Positions 1 through 11,040 of a stretch of DNA of 64,000 nucleotides are shown here, piece after piece. The stretch comes from Antilocapra americana. Lineage: Eukaryota > Chordata > Mammalia > Artiodactyla > Antilocapridae. A model generated the notes under the pieces. It was not told the origin of the DNA. It did no database searches and saw nothing but the letters and a program-made list of their open reading frames with translations. Position 1 is the first letter of the stretch. Every line of letters begins with the position of its first letter. The stretch is from contig ML660777.1 in the NCBI GenBank assembly GCA_007570785.1, forward strand, positions 8,325,166-8,389,165, in the 5' to 3' direction. The position numbers were made by a program, and so were the translations under genes.

Positions 1-347
1 TGGTGTTGGAGTAGACTTGAGAGTCCTTGGACTGCAAGGAGATCCAGTCAACTCATCCTAAAGGAAATCAGTCCTGACTATTCATTGGAAGGACTGATGT
101 TGAAGCTGAAGCTTCAATACTTTTGACCACCTGATGTGAAGAACTGACTCATTGGAAAAGACCCTGATTCTGGGAAAAATTTAAGGCAGGAAGAGAAAGG
201 GACCACAGAGGATGAGATGGCTGGAAGACTCAATGGACATGAGTTTGAGTAAGCTCCAGGAGTTGGTGACAGACAGGGAGGCCTGGTGTATTGCACTCCA
301 TGAGGCTGCAAAGAGTCAGACATAACTGAGTGACTGAACTGAACTGA
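1..347 (+). mobile_element. BovB LINE, 3' end, running off the left edge
   Basis: The sequence matches the last part of BovB: the region encoding the C-terminal segment of its ORF (reading about ...WRRLLRVPWTARRSN...), then the characteristic 3' stretch with 'gatgagatgg', 'gacagggaggcctgg' and a tail of CTGAA units ending at about 347. The element starts left of the window. The frame is broken by small indels and a stop soon after the left edge. It is a dead fragment. Apparent frames on the other strand are shadows. Confidence 0.93.
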
Positions 348-689
348 TCTCTGCTCTTTAGTATTTAAAAACCTGCTCAAAGGATATGAAAATAAATTTC
401 ATATCATATATGCTTTTTTCATATTAAGTAATTAATAAAGATACAGATAATGTAAAATTCCAAAATTATATTATTTGCATTAATGTCCACTATGAGTTAT
501 TTTTTTAAAAACTGTATTATGATTTCTGTGTATAAAACTATCTATAAAACACATTATCTCTATGACCAGAAAATGAAACTTTGAAAAACTCTCTCTGATT
601 TTCCCATTCAAAGCACAGAGTACAGACATGGCATCTGAAATAACTGAAATCAGCCTTTATTTCAGTAATATGATAAGGAAACAGATTAT
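348..689. other. AT-rich stretch without a recognised feature
   Basis: AT-rich sequence between a BovB 3' end and an old L1 remnant. A 104-codon open frame on the minus strand (538-852) has no recognisable domain and overlaps the L1-like region, so I treat it as chance. Confidence 0.5.
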
Positions 690-1028
690 TGGTTTTTATT
701 AAGGTGTAATTCACAGACACTAAAATGCCTATGAATTTACGTATAGTTGTACATGTTTTGACAAACAAAAATACAGGGTAGTTCCATGACTCAAAAACAA
801 CCCCTTGCCTCCATCTAGTCAACCCTTCTTCCTCACTCCACAACATCTGCAAGCATTGATTTGTTTCTATTTCTATAATTTTGAATTTGCAGGAATTTCA
901 TTAAAAAAGAACCAGTCATATATATTACTTTGATTCTGGCTTCTTTTACCTTGAATAAAACATTTGATAATTACCCTTATTGTTGGGTATATTAGTTATT
1001 CATTCCATTTTATTGCTGAGTGATACTC
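690..1028 (-). mobile_element. Old L1 (L1M-type) 3'-UTR fragment
   Basis: Read on the plus strand, the segment follows the antisense of an old mammalian L1 3' UTR. It runs from 'aaggtgtaattcacagaca' through a stretch like 'ccatctagtcaacccttc' to 'ttctggcttcttttacctt' and 'ccattttattgctgagtgat'. Divergence is high. The similarity stops where a BovB 3' end begins at 1029, and I see no clear continuation beyond it. Confidence 0.6.
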
Positions 1029-1284
1029 ATTAGAAAGACTGATGCTGAAGCTCCAATACTTTGGCCACCTGATGCGAAGAGCCAACTCTTTGGAAAAGAT
1101 CCTGATGCTGAGAAACACTGAAGGCAAAAGGAGAAGGGGGCAAAGGAGGATGAGATGGTTAGATATCATTATTGACTCATTGAACATGAATTTGAGCACA
1201 CTCTAGGAGATAATGGAGGACAGTGGCGCCTGGCAGGTTACAGTCCATAGGGTTGCAAAGAGTGGGACACGACTGAAGCAACTT
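1029..1284 (+). mobile_element. BovB LINE, 3' end
   Basis: A 5'-truncated BovB beginning near 'gaaagactgatgctgaagc' and containing 'ccaatactttggccacctg' and 'gatgagatggtt'. It ends with 'gtgggacacgactgaagc'. The usual CTGAA tail units are missing, so the 3' end is a variant or has decayed. It lies directly next to an old antisense L1 fragment and probably inserted into it. Confidence 0.88.
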
Positions 1285-4200
1285 CCCAAGCACACAAACA
1301 AGCAAGATACCCAGTGATTACTTAAAATATTTCTGATTATTAATAGTCTTGGAGGTTACTTTTGAAAAATATCAAACTAAATCAAGAGAAAATATCCTTT
1401 ATATCTTAACAATTAATGATACAAATAGTAATATCTTCCTGGGATAGTTCTTTGTGTTTGGTAGAAGCTGAGAAATAGTTCAATTTTCCTCAAATTTTAT
1501 TTCCATGCTAAGGAAGGAAGGCCCCAATAAGTAACACTCTGTTTTCCCACTCTGAGTTCTAAATCATGTGCTAAATGAGAAAAAAAAAATGAAGTAGGTA
1601 AGAAACAAAATAGCATTGATTACTCATGAAGGCATGCCCATAAGACATAGCAACAGAGTTATGTTGCACAATGGTCTTCCTAAAACCAAGTGGCATAATT
1701 TGATACATATTTTCCCCATGATCCTCCCAGCCATAAGTGATGCTATACAATTCATCCCAAATCACTTTGCTGATAAAACATTAAAATTCTGGCCTGGTGG
1801 AGGAGCACAGAAGCCACGTTCCTTGAATTGAAGAGAGGGAGAGAAAGACTGAGCTATCCATGCAGCTTATCTACCAAACTTATGATTGAAGTAAATCACT
1901 CTCCCCTCCCCTTCTCCCCAAGAGAAGTCAGGGCTGTTACAAAAATGCTGACCCTCATACATGAAAGAATACATTGTGTGTGACAAATAAATATTGTCCT
2001 CAAACAGGAACGCTCTTCAGGTATCAGTCAACCCTAAACCATGGAGGCATGGGGTTCTCAACACAGCTGTAGATTAATGTTTTGTCTCCTCCCAGCAATT
2101 ACTGAGCAAATATTTGTGGACACAGGGAGAGCAGGAAGGTACTCTAACAAAGCAGCTGAGTTAGCTACAATCACCAAGTATAACCACCTCTCCTGGGGCT
2201 TGCATGATTTGAGAGAACAGCTGCTATGCTTATTCTAACATTGGTGTCAGAACATGGGTTTAAGGGCAAATCAAAAAGGTTTTTCTCATTTTCATTCTCT
2301 AAGGAGAATACATAGTTAGTATCTTTCTAAGCCCAGAATGAGGGAGCTTCAAACTGAGTTAAACAAAATACATTCTAGATATTCCTATAAACATCTTTCT
2401 AATATTTGAAAAGAGCTTCCATTTTCCCTTCTACTGTTTAAACGGAGCATTGTTTTTTTACATTTGAAATTGTTACTTTAAAATTCTGCCTTAGTAACTA
2501 TAGTAAACACATTTTTATTTTTCTTATCTCAAAAAAAATTTTTTATAGCCTTGTGGATTACCATCACGTATTCCCCTGGACATATCTTTACTACGATCAT
2601 ATCTTTCCTAAGCTGCTATCCCAATAGTTCCTCTAAACTTTACTAAGAATTTTTGGCAAAATACTCTGTTTTGAAACACTGCATTTATTTGTCCAGGATC
2701 TATATAGCTGTTTGATTATTGTTCAGTTCAGAGTTACACGTGTGTAGGTTTATATCATGCAGTAGAAATGCTGCACAGAGTAAAAGGAGTGATGAAGACC
2801 AGTTAGACGCAGAATGAAGGTGAGGATTGTGGAAACCAAGAGAGACCTTTCCAAATGGTGTTTTGGTTTCTGTTTTATCAAACCTGTAGGGTTATATTAA
2901 ATGAACAGCTCAACACCATTGCCCTAAGGAATACAAAGACTAAAATGGAAGATAAATATCAGATAGAAGGTGACAGATTGCAATTCTTAGCCAAGATGTG
3001 TATATGGAAGACTGTACCAGTACAAGTAATCATCTCCCTAAGCAAAACCAGACATCCATCTAGGAATTGTCTTGGTTTGTTCTCTGAAGATCTTATCAGT
3101 GAGCTCAGTATCCAGCCACCGTCCCCTCAATTCCCAGGCAAGCATTAGCTTCGTTCTGCCTCGTGAAACCTAAACAAATTAAGCACGGGTCTCTAAGATC
3201 CTTAGCTTGACAAATGTTTCTAATCCTGAAGGGCCTAGCAAAAGGATAAAATTTTGAAAATGTGCAAAACTAACATAATCAGTATTTCAGAGAAAGACTT
3301 TGACATAAGCATATTTACTATTAAAGGGTAAAAATAAAAGATGGTGAAGGTAAAAATTCCAACTTTTTAATTGACCACAAAGAACCTTTCACCTATAAAT
3401 CAAAATTATTTTATAAGACTATTTGAAAGAATATAATAATTCTAAAGTAGCTGTTTCATAGATATATCAAAATAAAAAGCAGTTTATGAGGATTCTTCTC
3501 ATGCTTTTGGAAAACAAGAGACCGATACTTTACATCATAGAAAGTTGAAATTAACCTAATTGATTTTATTAGATTACCTAGAATGTAGCAAAATCAGGAA
3601 AGAGCTTAGCTAAAGTAGCATACAAACAGACTATCAGAAAGACACTTGCAAACTTGAGAAATGGCTACCTCAAAAAGGAGACAAGCTTAAATAGGGATAG
3701 TCCAATGTTTTGAAGATGATATTTGAAGATGACTCCACCCTGTGTTATGCTGAAACTGATGTGTGTTTGTCATCTGCACAACAGAATTGTGCAAGACCAA
3801 TTGATGTCACCATGATAGACCATGATAGCTAGAAATAAGCCAAAGTCACATACATTTTAGGGAAAAAAAATTCTACAAATCTGGGCCTATTTTATTCTTC
3901 AATAAAACTGATTTTAAGCATTTACCAACATAACAATGGAACAACCACATCCTAAAACAATTAACTTCACATTCAACAGGAGATAGTATAGTCCCTACAA
4001 TATAACAACTACATTAAATAGTTAACATATATGTTTTGGTTAGCCAAAAAAGAAATATTTGGTTCAATCTGAAATACCAGCACTAAAATTGGCCCCATTC
4101 AACCAGTGAGCAGTAGTAAATCATGTAAGAGTGTAAGTACAAAACTAGCTAAATGTGTCAGAAAATAGTTGGCTGCAACTAAAGTAGGAAGAATGGTACC

Positions 4201-5566
4201 CAGTGGGAGTATAAATAACACAGTGTGGAAATGTTACAAGACTTCACTTGTGCCCCTCCCTGAGGGGTGATGAAAATGTAAAAAGCAATACACCTGCGGG
4301 TGAAACTATTTGATTGTACTGTTGTTAGAAATTAAATAATGCTGAATCGAAAGGATTACTTTATCTGGATTTTATCTCATATGCGATAGAAACAGGAGAT
4401 GCTTTGTCAAGTAAAAATAGCACAAAGTATTAATTTATAAGAACAGTGGCAGAGAACAAATATGGCAGTGTTGACTCAGAACAAATAACTTTCATACGAT
4501 GTTATAAAAAGTATCCAGGACTATTTCACATCCCGAAAGAAACCTAGAAAACACTAGAAGAGCTTGTAACCTCAACTGATTACATACACTGTCAAATAAT
4601 GACTAAAAAGCCAAAATGCTGTGATTTTACTCATCTCAACTGAACCGCTAAAATGAAATGAATACTATTAGCAGGTGTAACAAATATACCTTTCAAAATG
4701 AGAAAATAGTATGAGTTTTTCAATTCTCTTTTAAAAGTTATGACTTTATGGACAAACCCATTTATGAACAAATTAAAATTTATCTCCAAAGAAGAAAGAA
4801 AATGACTACAGGAGCAATGTGTACTTTGAATCAATTCATACCAGATCCACTGTCAAGTATCTAGTAACGAACTATGTAAACTATTAATTGATTAGACTCT
4901 ATGCCTCGCATGCGTTATTAGAGACCATTAGATTTGCATTTATTTTGGTAATTTAATGAAATAAGCATATTCTGATGAAAATAAAATGAAATAAAGCAAA
5001 GAAAATCAAGCAATATGGAAGAGCATTAGAAAATAATTTCAAATCTCTTCATTTTGAGATTATAGTGCCCTTGTTTACTTGAAGCAATTTTGTGCACATG
5101 GACATGTACATGTACTTTTGCATAAACTATTGTATATAATTTTTCCATGTAGGAATTAATTTTATATAATATTTTAAAGTAACTGAAGTCCATATTCTTA
5201 CTGCATCCCACACATTGTAGTATATGTAAATGTAAATGTAGTAAATGTAAATTAATTTACATTTCATTCAAAATAGTATAATTTCTCTTGAGACTTCTTC
5301 TTTGACCCATGTGTTATTTAGAAGTATGCTGTTTATCTCTAAAATTGTACTATTTTTCTCAGAAAATAAAAATTATCAAAATTTACCTACCAGAAAAAAT
5401 ATCAACTACATGAAAAAAATCAAGCAAGGTTCTCAAAGACTACCTGAAGAATGTCAGGTTCAAATGATTTTCTCAGTGAAATCTATCAAAACTTCAAGAA
5501 ACCAGTTTTATTGGTTTTACTATGAATTTTATTTATTATGAATAAATAATTAATTGATTATGAGTT
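1285..5566. other. 4.3 kb of unassigned AT-rich sequence
   Basis: No repeat family, exon structure or RNA gene is recognisable. The longest open frame (2855-3148, 97 codons, plus strand) shows no domain, signal peptide or family resemblance. Smaller frames at 1616-1831 and 2041-2238 are equally anonymous. A perfect palindrome at 5243-5264 is listed separately. The sequence could hold old decayed repeats or conserved non-coding elements that cannot be judged by eye. Confidence 0.5.
5243..5264. repeat. 22-bp perfect palindrome in a GTAAAT-rich run
   Basis: Arm 5243-5253 (AAATGTAAATT) is the exact reverse complement of 5254-5264 with no spacer. It ends a run of GTAAAT-like hexamers starting at about 5225. 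No function is implied by the sequence alone. Confidence 0.9.
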
Positions 5567-5766
5567 TTATTCCCTTGTGGCTCAGCTGGTAAAGAATCCT
5601 CCTTAAATGCAGGAGACCTGGGTTCTAATCCCTGGGTTGGGAAGATGCCCTGGAGAAGGGAAAGGCTACCCACTCCAGCATTCTTGCCTGGAGAATTCCA
5701 TGGACTGTATAGTTCATGGGGTCGCAATGAGTTTGACACACTGAGTGACTTTCACTTTCACTTAAG
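5567..5766 (+). mobile_element. Bov-tA SINE, first of a tandem pair
   Basis: It starts with the tRNA-like head ('cccttgtggctcagctgg', then a B-box-like 'gggttctaatccctggg'), continues into the Bov-A body ('ccactccagcattcttgcc', 'gagaattccatggactgta') and ends in a CACTTT repeat. That tail joins directly to the next SINE in the same orientation. Confidence 0.92.
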
Positions 5767-5973
5767 GGGCTTCCCAGGTGGCTCAGAGGGTAAAGTGTCT
5801 GCTTGCAATGCAGGAGACCTGGGTTCAATCCCTGGATCAGGAAGGTTCCCTGGAGAAAGAAATGGCAACCCACTCCAGTACTCTTGCTGGAAAATCCCAT
5901 GGACAGATAAGCTTGGTAGGCTACAGTCCATGAGGTTGCAAAGAGTCGGACACAACTGAGCCACTTCACTTTA
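5767..5973 (+). mobile_element. Bov-tA SINE, second of a tandem pair
   Basis: A second complete-looking copy: head 'ggcttcccaggtggctcag', B-box-like 'gggttcaatccctgg', body 'caacccactccagtactc' and end 'gtcggacacaactgagcc'. It follows the CACTTT tail of the first SINE without unique DNA between them. No clear flanking TSD is visible around the pair. Confidence 0.94.
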
Positions 5974-6404
5974 ACCTCCCAGAGCATACATACAGAAGAA
6001 AATATTTTAGAATATATTTATTGGACAATTTTAATATTAATATCCAATCTGAAAAGTATACAAATAAAAATTTAATGAAACGAAAAAATATTTCCAAACA
6101 AATGTAAATTACAAGGTGGTAGTAGTATCTTAAAAAGTAAAATGCCACCATCAAGCTTATTGCATGCTAAAACTTTTCAGTATTAACACATCTGTTACAG
6201 TACTGAAAATCATTATGTTAATGGGAAAATGAATACAATAATTTTGTCAGCTCCATGAGTTTCCAAAAACAGATTTGAAAACCTTCCTCATCCATTTCCA
6301 ACAAAATTCTTAATTTAAGAAAAAGATAGTTTCCTTAACACAATCAAAGCCATAAGTGTATTTCAAATGAAAAGCCAGTATCACATTCAATTGCATAACA
6401 GAAG
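5974..6404. other. AT-rich spacer, nothing recognised
   Basis: Low-GC sequence between the SINE pair and a hAT remnant. No repeat family or coding signal is seen. Confidence 0.5.
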
Positions 6405-6591
6405 ACAGTTCTCAAAGTCTGGACCTCAGACCAGCAGTTTCAGAAACACCTGGAAACTTAATAAAAATGTTTCAATGCAAATGTGTTCCTCCCCAGGGCT
6501 TACTGAATCAAGAGACAGGAATGGGACCTGGAAATCTGCGTTTTTCACAGCCTTCCTTAAGAATTGCTTAATATCGAAGTTTGAGAACCAT
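6405..6591 (+). mobile_element. MER5-like non-autonomous hAT (Charlie-type) DNA transposon remnant
   Basis: The ends show the terminal inverted repeats of this old family: 'cagttctcaaag' at the left and 'tttgagaacca' at the right. Between them are diagnostic stretches such as 'ggacctcagaccagcag', 'cacctggaaactt', 'cttactgaatca' and 'aatctgcgtttt'. At about 187 bp the length fits the full MER5B-type element. No clear 8-bp TSD survives. A 78-codon open frame through it is chance. Confidence 0.8.
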
Positions 6592-7554
6592 TTATATGAG
6601 TGAATAACATTAAAATCAGAAATAAGTCAAAAAACCTTTTAGAACAACTACTATTCAAAATTATAATAGAAATATTAGACAATTTAACAAGAGAAGAGTA
6701 TGAACTATGAGTGTAAAAACTGGTAAACAAGCACATTAACCTTTTAAAAATATAAGTATATACCTGAAAAACATTAGCAAATTTATCTTAAAAAGTGACA
6801 CAAGCTAGTAAGATGGCTGATTATAAAATTAACAAAAACAACAGCTTTTCTAAACTAAAAATATAATGTCAATCTAAATACCAAAAACAGTGTTATTTCT
6901 TTATTCTATGTTGTACTATTAAAAATAAAAATACATTAGCTATGAATAGAAATGGAAGCAGCATAATTTTTTAAAGATAAGAAAAGTTAACACTAAGGGT
7001 TTGTGAGAATAATTAGAAACATTTGGAAAAATGATGAGTAATAAATGGGGAGTAACTCAATTATACATTGTAATATAAAGAGTTCCAACAATTCTAACAC
7101 TGTATTACTAGCACAAGAATAGACAGATCACTTGAGCAAAATAGAGAGAAGCATAATTATTTGAATATTTAATAAATGATAGAAATGACATTTTTTAAAA
7201 TGGGGAAATATGTTTCATCTAGTAAACCCTTCTGGGTTCACTGAGCTTTTATCTGAATAAAAGCTCTATCTGAATAAAAGCTCAGCTCCTAAGTTGTAAC
7301 ATATATCCAAATACTTTTTTAATGAATAAGAGATCTAAATGTAAAATATAAAAAATAAAAATTATTAAAGATATGAGCAATTATCAAAAAATGCCAATGA
7401 TGCAAGAAATAACACAAAAGTACACTTGACTACATACATTTTAAAAGCCTTTGAATAATCAAATATTGTAATAGAAGTAATAACATATAAAAGAAAAACT
7501 GAAGGAACAGAAATAAAATACAGTATTTCTGCAGGGGTTTAAAAAAATCCTACC
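6592..7554. other. AT-rich sequence, nothing recognised
   Basis: About 1 kb with many A/T runs. 'ctgaataaaagctc' is repeated at about 7250-7285 as a short local duplication. No gene or confident repeat call. Confidence 0.45.
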
Positions 7555-7660
7555 CTTAGTGAAATATAAAACTATCAAGATACATTAAGTGAAATAACAG
7601 TAAGGTTTAGACCAGTCTCAATTTGTATACCACAATTTGTTCTAGAAAGAAAAGAGGATG

Positions 7661-7691
<31 letters not shown>

Positions 7692-7830
7692 ACATGCATA
7701 GAATATGTATGACATTCCACCCAATATAATGTAATGGCTATTATCTCTGAGACTGTGCGTATGAGATGAGAGAGTACCTCTCTTTTCATTGTGTATATTG
7801 TTAAAATAGATGTCCTTTAATATATTTGTA
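7555..7830 (+). mobile_element. Old L1 (L1M-type) 3'-UTR fragment, copy 1
   Basis: It contains the order typical of old L1 3' UTRs: a piece like 'acattaagtgaaataacag', then 'agaaagaaaagagg', a TA/TG-rich stretch, 'atgcatagaatatg', 'tatctctgagactg' and 'acctctcttttcattgtg'. A diverged second copy with the same order lies at 8200-8560. Exact limits are uncertain. Confidence 0.6.
7660..7692. repeat. (TA)n(TG)n microsatellite
   Basis: A compound dinucleotide run: about five TA units followed by about eleven TG units, inside the old L1 3'-UTR fragment. Confidence 0.95.
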
Positions 7831-8199
7831 TTTTAAAACAAAATATTACAGCTGCAATGCAATATCAATCAAACAGGATATATCTATTCACAGACATGGA
7901 AATTAAATGACTGTGTTGATGATTATGTGGTAAAATATACATAACCACATACATTGTTGGAAATTTATATTGGCACAAGTAACAGACAGAGGGGTAACAA
8001 TAGCATCAATAAACCAGTAAACCAGAGAGTAATTGAATCAAATTTTTCAGCAGTTATATTTATCCATGTATTCAAATACATATATACATTATTATATAAT
8101 TATCACAGCACTGATCATGATTTTTTTAAAAAGTAATGAAACAACTTAAGAATCCATGAATAAAAAGGCTAGTTAAATTTGCACAAGCCTGCTAAAAAG

Positions 8200-8560
8200 A
8201 ATGAGACTTTCCTATATAGTTAAATGTAAAACTGTCAGGATATATTAAGGGAAATAACAGTATGATACAGGCCAGTCTCTATAAGGATGATATGTGTTAG
8301 ATATCATATGTGTTAGATGTGTTATTCTTTCTAATATGTGTTAGAAAGAAAAGAGGAAGCATTTATATGTACATGCAAAGAACATGTCTAACACTATGCC
8401 CAGGAAACTACAGATGGTCTTTATCTCTGGAGACTGGGATTATGGGTGTAACAGGAGTTTAAGCCTCTCTTTTGTGTTAATTGTTGACTATGTGTAAGAC
8501 ACAAAAATGATTTAACAATAACAATCACGTAATAGTTAAAGTCTAAAATACCATGGCAAA
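8200..8560 (+). mobile_element. Old L1 (L1M-type) 3'-UTR fragment, copy 2
   Basis: It repeats the order of landmarks at 7555-7830: 'atattaagggaaataacag', 'ggccagtctct', 'agaaagaaaagagg', 'atgtacatgcaaagaac', 'tttatctctggagactggg' and 'gcctctcttttgtg'. It lacks the long TG run, and instead has short duplications of 'atatgtgttaga' at 8289-8345. Confidence 0.6.
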
Positions 8561-8569
8561 TTTTAGTAT

Positions 8570-8815
8570 GACATGGCAATAACTAGTATTTACTGAGGTT
8601 TACTGTGGTTGCCACTGTTCTAATGGCTCAGGTATATTCATCTATTTATTGTAAACATAACTTTTAACGTGGTTACTTATAACCAGTAGTTAAATATTTT
8701 ACAGTTGGGAAAACAAAGCACAGAAAAGTTAAATCATTGGTCAAATAGCTAGCAAAAATTTCTAACTTATGCTGTAAATTCCAACATTGAAATCCTTAGC
8801 CACTAAGCTAATCAT
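8570..8815 (-). mobile_element. MIR SINE
   Basis: It reads as the antisense of MIR: 'gccactgttcta' (from the 'gccaggcactgttcta' region), 'ttttacagttgggaaaac', 'aaagcacagaaaagttaaat', 'ggtcaaatagctag' and 'ccttagccactaagct'. Heavily diverged, as expected for this ancient family. Confidence 0.7.
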
Positions 8816-10499
8816 TGAGCAAATTCCTGGCATATGTTAGACTGTCAATAGATATTTGCTTGTTTGTTTGAGATTCTCTCTTTATTTCATGATTGAATTG
8901 AGTCATGGATCAATGTCAATCTAGAAAGGGAAATATATTACCAAACCACAGTACTGTTCAATTTAATACTTGTATTAACTACTTGGATAAGAGCACAGTG
9001 TGCAAGTGGGTTATTTAGTGGAAAATATTAAATACATAAATGAAACTAAGCTTATTCAAATTATTAAATAATGAAAAATTGCTGAGATAGCCATGTGCAA
9101 TGTCATAAAGAATGTAGAATTTTGATAAGAAATCTTGGGTTAAATTTGAACAGATATATCTATACCCAAAGCCACAAAAATCAGATTTTGACTGTTTACG
9201 TAACTTTGGCAGAAAGATTTAAGTAAAATCCAGACATAGAATTTAAATAATCTCATTAATCACCCTAGATATTTTTGGTAATGGCATGACTTGAGAAAGA
9301 AACATTTTTCCAATTTTCAAAAGTTTTATGTGATTCACAGTATGTAATAAAAGCAGAATTAGTTTCTGTTCTAATAGTGTGATATATTGAATTTGAATTC
9401 ACAGTATAAAAAGATTCAAAATCAAAACTTTATAGAAAACTCAGAAAATTTGATTTGATAGAGTTAAAATAATTCTGTAAGACCCAATTAGGAAATGTGA
9501 ATTAAAAAGAAAAAAACTGTCATCATAACCACATTATTATTCTAGCATTGTATATTTTTTGCCAGTAACCCAAGGGGGTCGGATACCAGCTCAATTTGGT
9601 TTCTTTTAGACAATTCACTCATCTATAAAGTTATATTTCAAATAACTAAATTTTAATGAAATATTTAATTTAAAATATTTTATTTTTATACTACCTATCT
9701 TTTGCTTTTTCCTTTTATATATAACATAAGCTAAAATTAATAATTTACTATCCCTCTATGAAAGACCTTTGAAAATAATAATAAAAAAAACAGGTTAATG
9801 ATTTTGTATAGAGAAGGTCAGATGCCAGAAAATTTTTATAGTGCTTTCTAAAAACAACTATATATCACATCAAAAGAGAGTCAATGAAGCCAGCCCATAA
9901 ATTTGCAAGGTGCCTAGGTTCAACAGACTGAAAATCAATAAAGCCATTTAAATCAATACACCATTCTCATGAATACAGCCTGTTAACTAATCAGGGTTTA
10001 AATGATCCTGCCTACTGGAATATAAATGTCTCACTGCTTTGGATATAATATTCAGATCAAGCCTTTATTCATTAAACATTCCAGCTTCCTTAGAAATGAC
10101 CATTGATTCCACCATTAGTGAACGATATTCATAAATTCCTGAACAGATTATTTATTTAAGTCCTCTATTATAAATAAACTCAATGATCTCTGGCCATTTA
10201 GATAATTGGTAAACTGAAGGTTTTCATACTTTTAAGTCCCTAAAAGATGGAGAAATAATTTGATACTAGGCTTTATATATCTTCATAAAAATTTTTTTTC
10301 TGATTATAAATTTAACAAATGTTAACTGCTGAATTGTTTTAATATATATGGGAAGCCATAAGAGATTAAAAGTTTATGAATCACTCCATTATCTTCCAAA
10401 TAAACACACATGCATGCTTACTACACCTGAACACATTGATGTTTATGTGTGTATGTGTGTATGCATTTGGATATTTTCAAACAGAAATTAATGCATATT
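8816..10499. other. 1.7 kb AT-rich sequence, nothing recognised
   Basis: No confident repeat, exon or RNA gene, and no open frame of note. Confidence 0.45.
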
Positions 10500-11040
10500 T
10501 AAATTTAACTTTTTATTGCATAAATTTACTTTAAGCATACAAAAAGGAGACAGAATAGTGTAAGGAACCCCTGGTGTCCATCACTCAGCTCCAATAATCA
10601 TAAAATTTTTCTAATATTGATTTATCTGTCTCTCTCCTTCCTTGGTTTGGTAGCTATCTTATAATGGACTCTAGATATCATATTGTTCAAGATATCTTTT
10701 AATGGGACAGATTTTTATAGCCATTTTAATATCAATATGTTAAGTGCATTTTTTTCTGTAAGGAAATATTCTTATACAGTGTAATTTCAAAAAAAGTTGC
10801 AGTGTATTTAAATTTATAACTGTTATATAATTTATGTAGCCCTTACCCTTTTGGTCATTTCATTTGTTTATTTTTCTCTATTTTAATTTTAGTTTTGATC
10901 TATATTCTTTTCATTAGACCTTTGTACATATTCATTATGATTTCCTTAGAGAAAATTTCCTAGAGGCAGAATTTCTGGTCAAAAGGCATACTAACTCTAA
11001 GGAGATTTTTGATACATATTTGACATAAAGCTATATTTAG
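10500..11040 (-). mobile_element. Old L1 (L1M-type) 3'-end fragment
   Basis: Landmarks of an antisense L1 3' UTR are visible: 'gaacccctggtgtccatcac' then 'tcagctcc' (the 'tacccatcacccagct' region). Further on are 'tgatttccttagagaaaatt' and 'cctagaggcagaatttctgg', then 'tcaaaaggcata'. Divergence is high and limits are approximate. Confidence 0.65.

Noticed and set aside
2855..3148. 97-codon open frame as a possible small gene
   Set aside because: No domain, no splice context, no recognisable family; length is within chance for 64 kb of sequence.
5800..5850. tRNA gene suggested by A/B-box-like sequence
   Set aside because: It is the tRNA-derived head of a Bov-tA SINE; no cloverleaf with an anticodon arm is intact. 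The same applies to other SINE heads and to the CHR-2 SINE at 57.83 kb.
5625..5987. Open frames of 104-120 codons at 5.6-6.0 kb
   Set aside because: They translate the two tandem Bov-tA SINEs on either strand; no gene.
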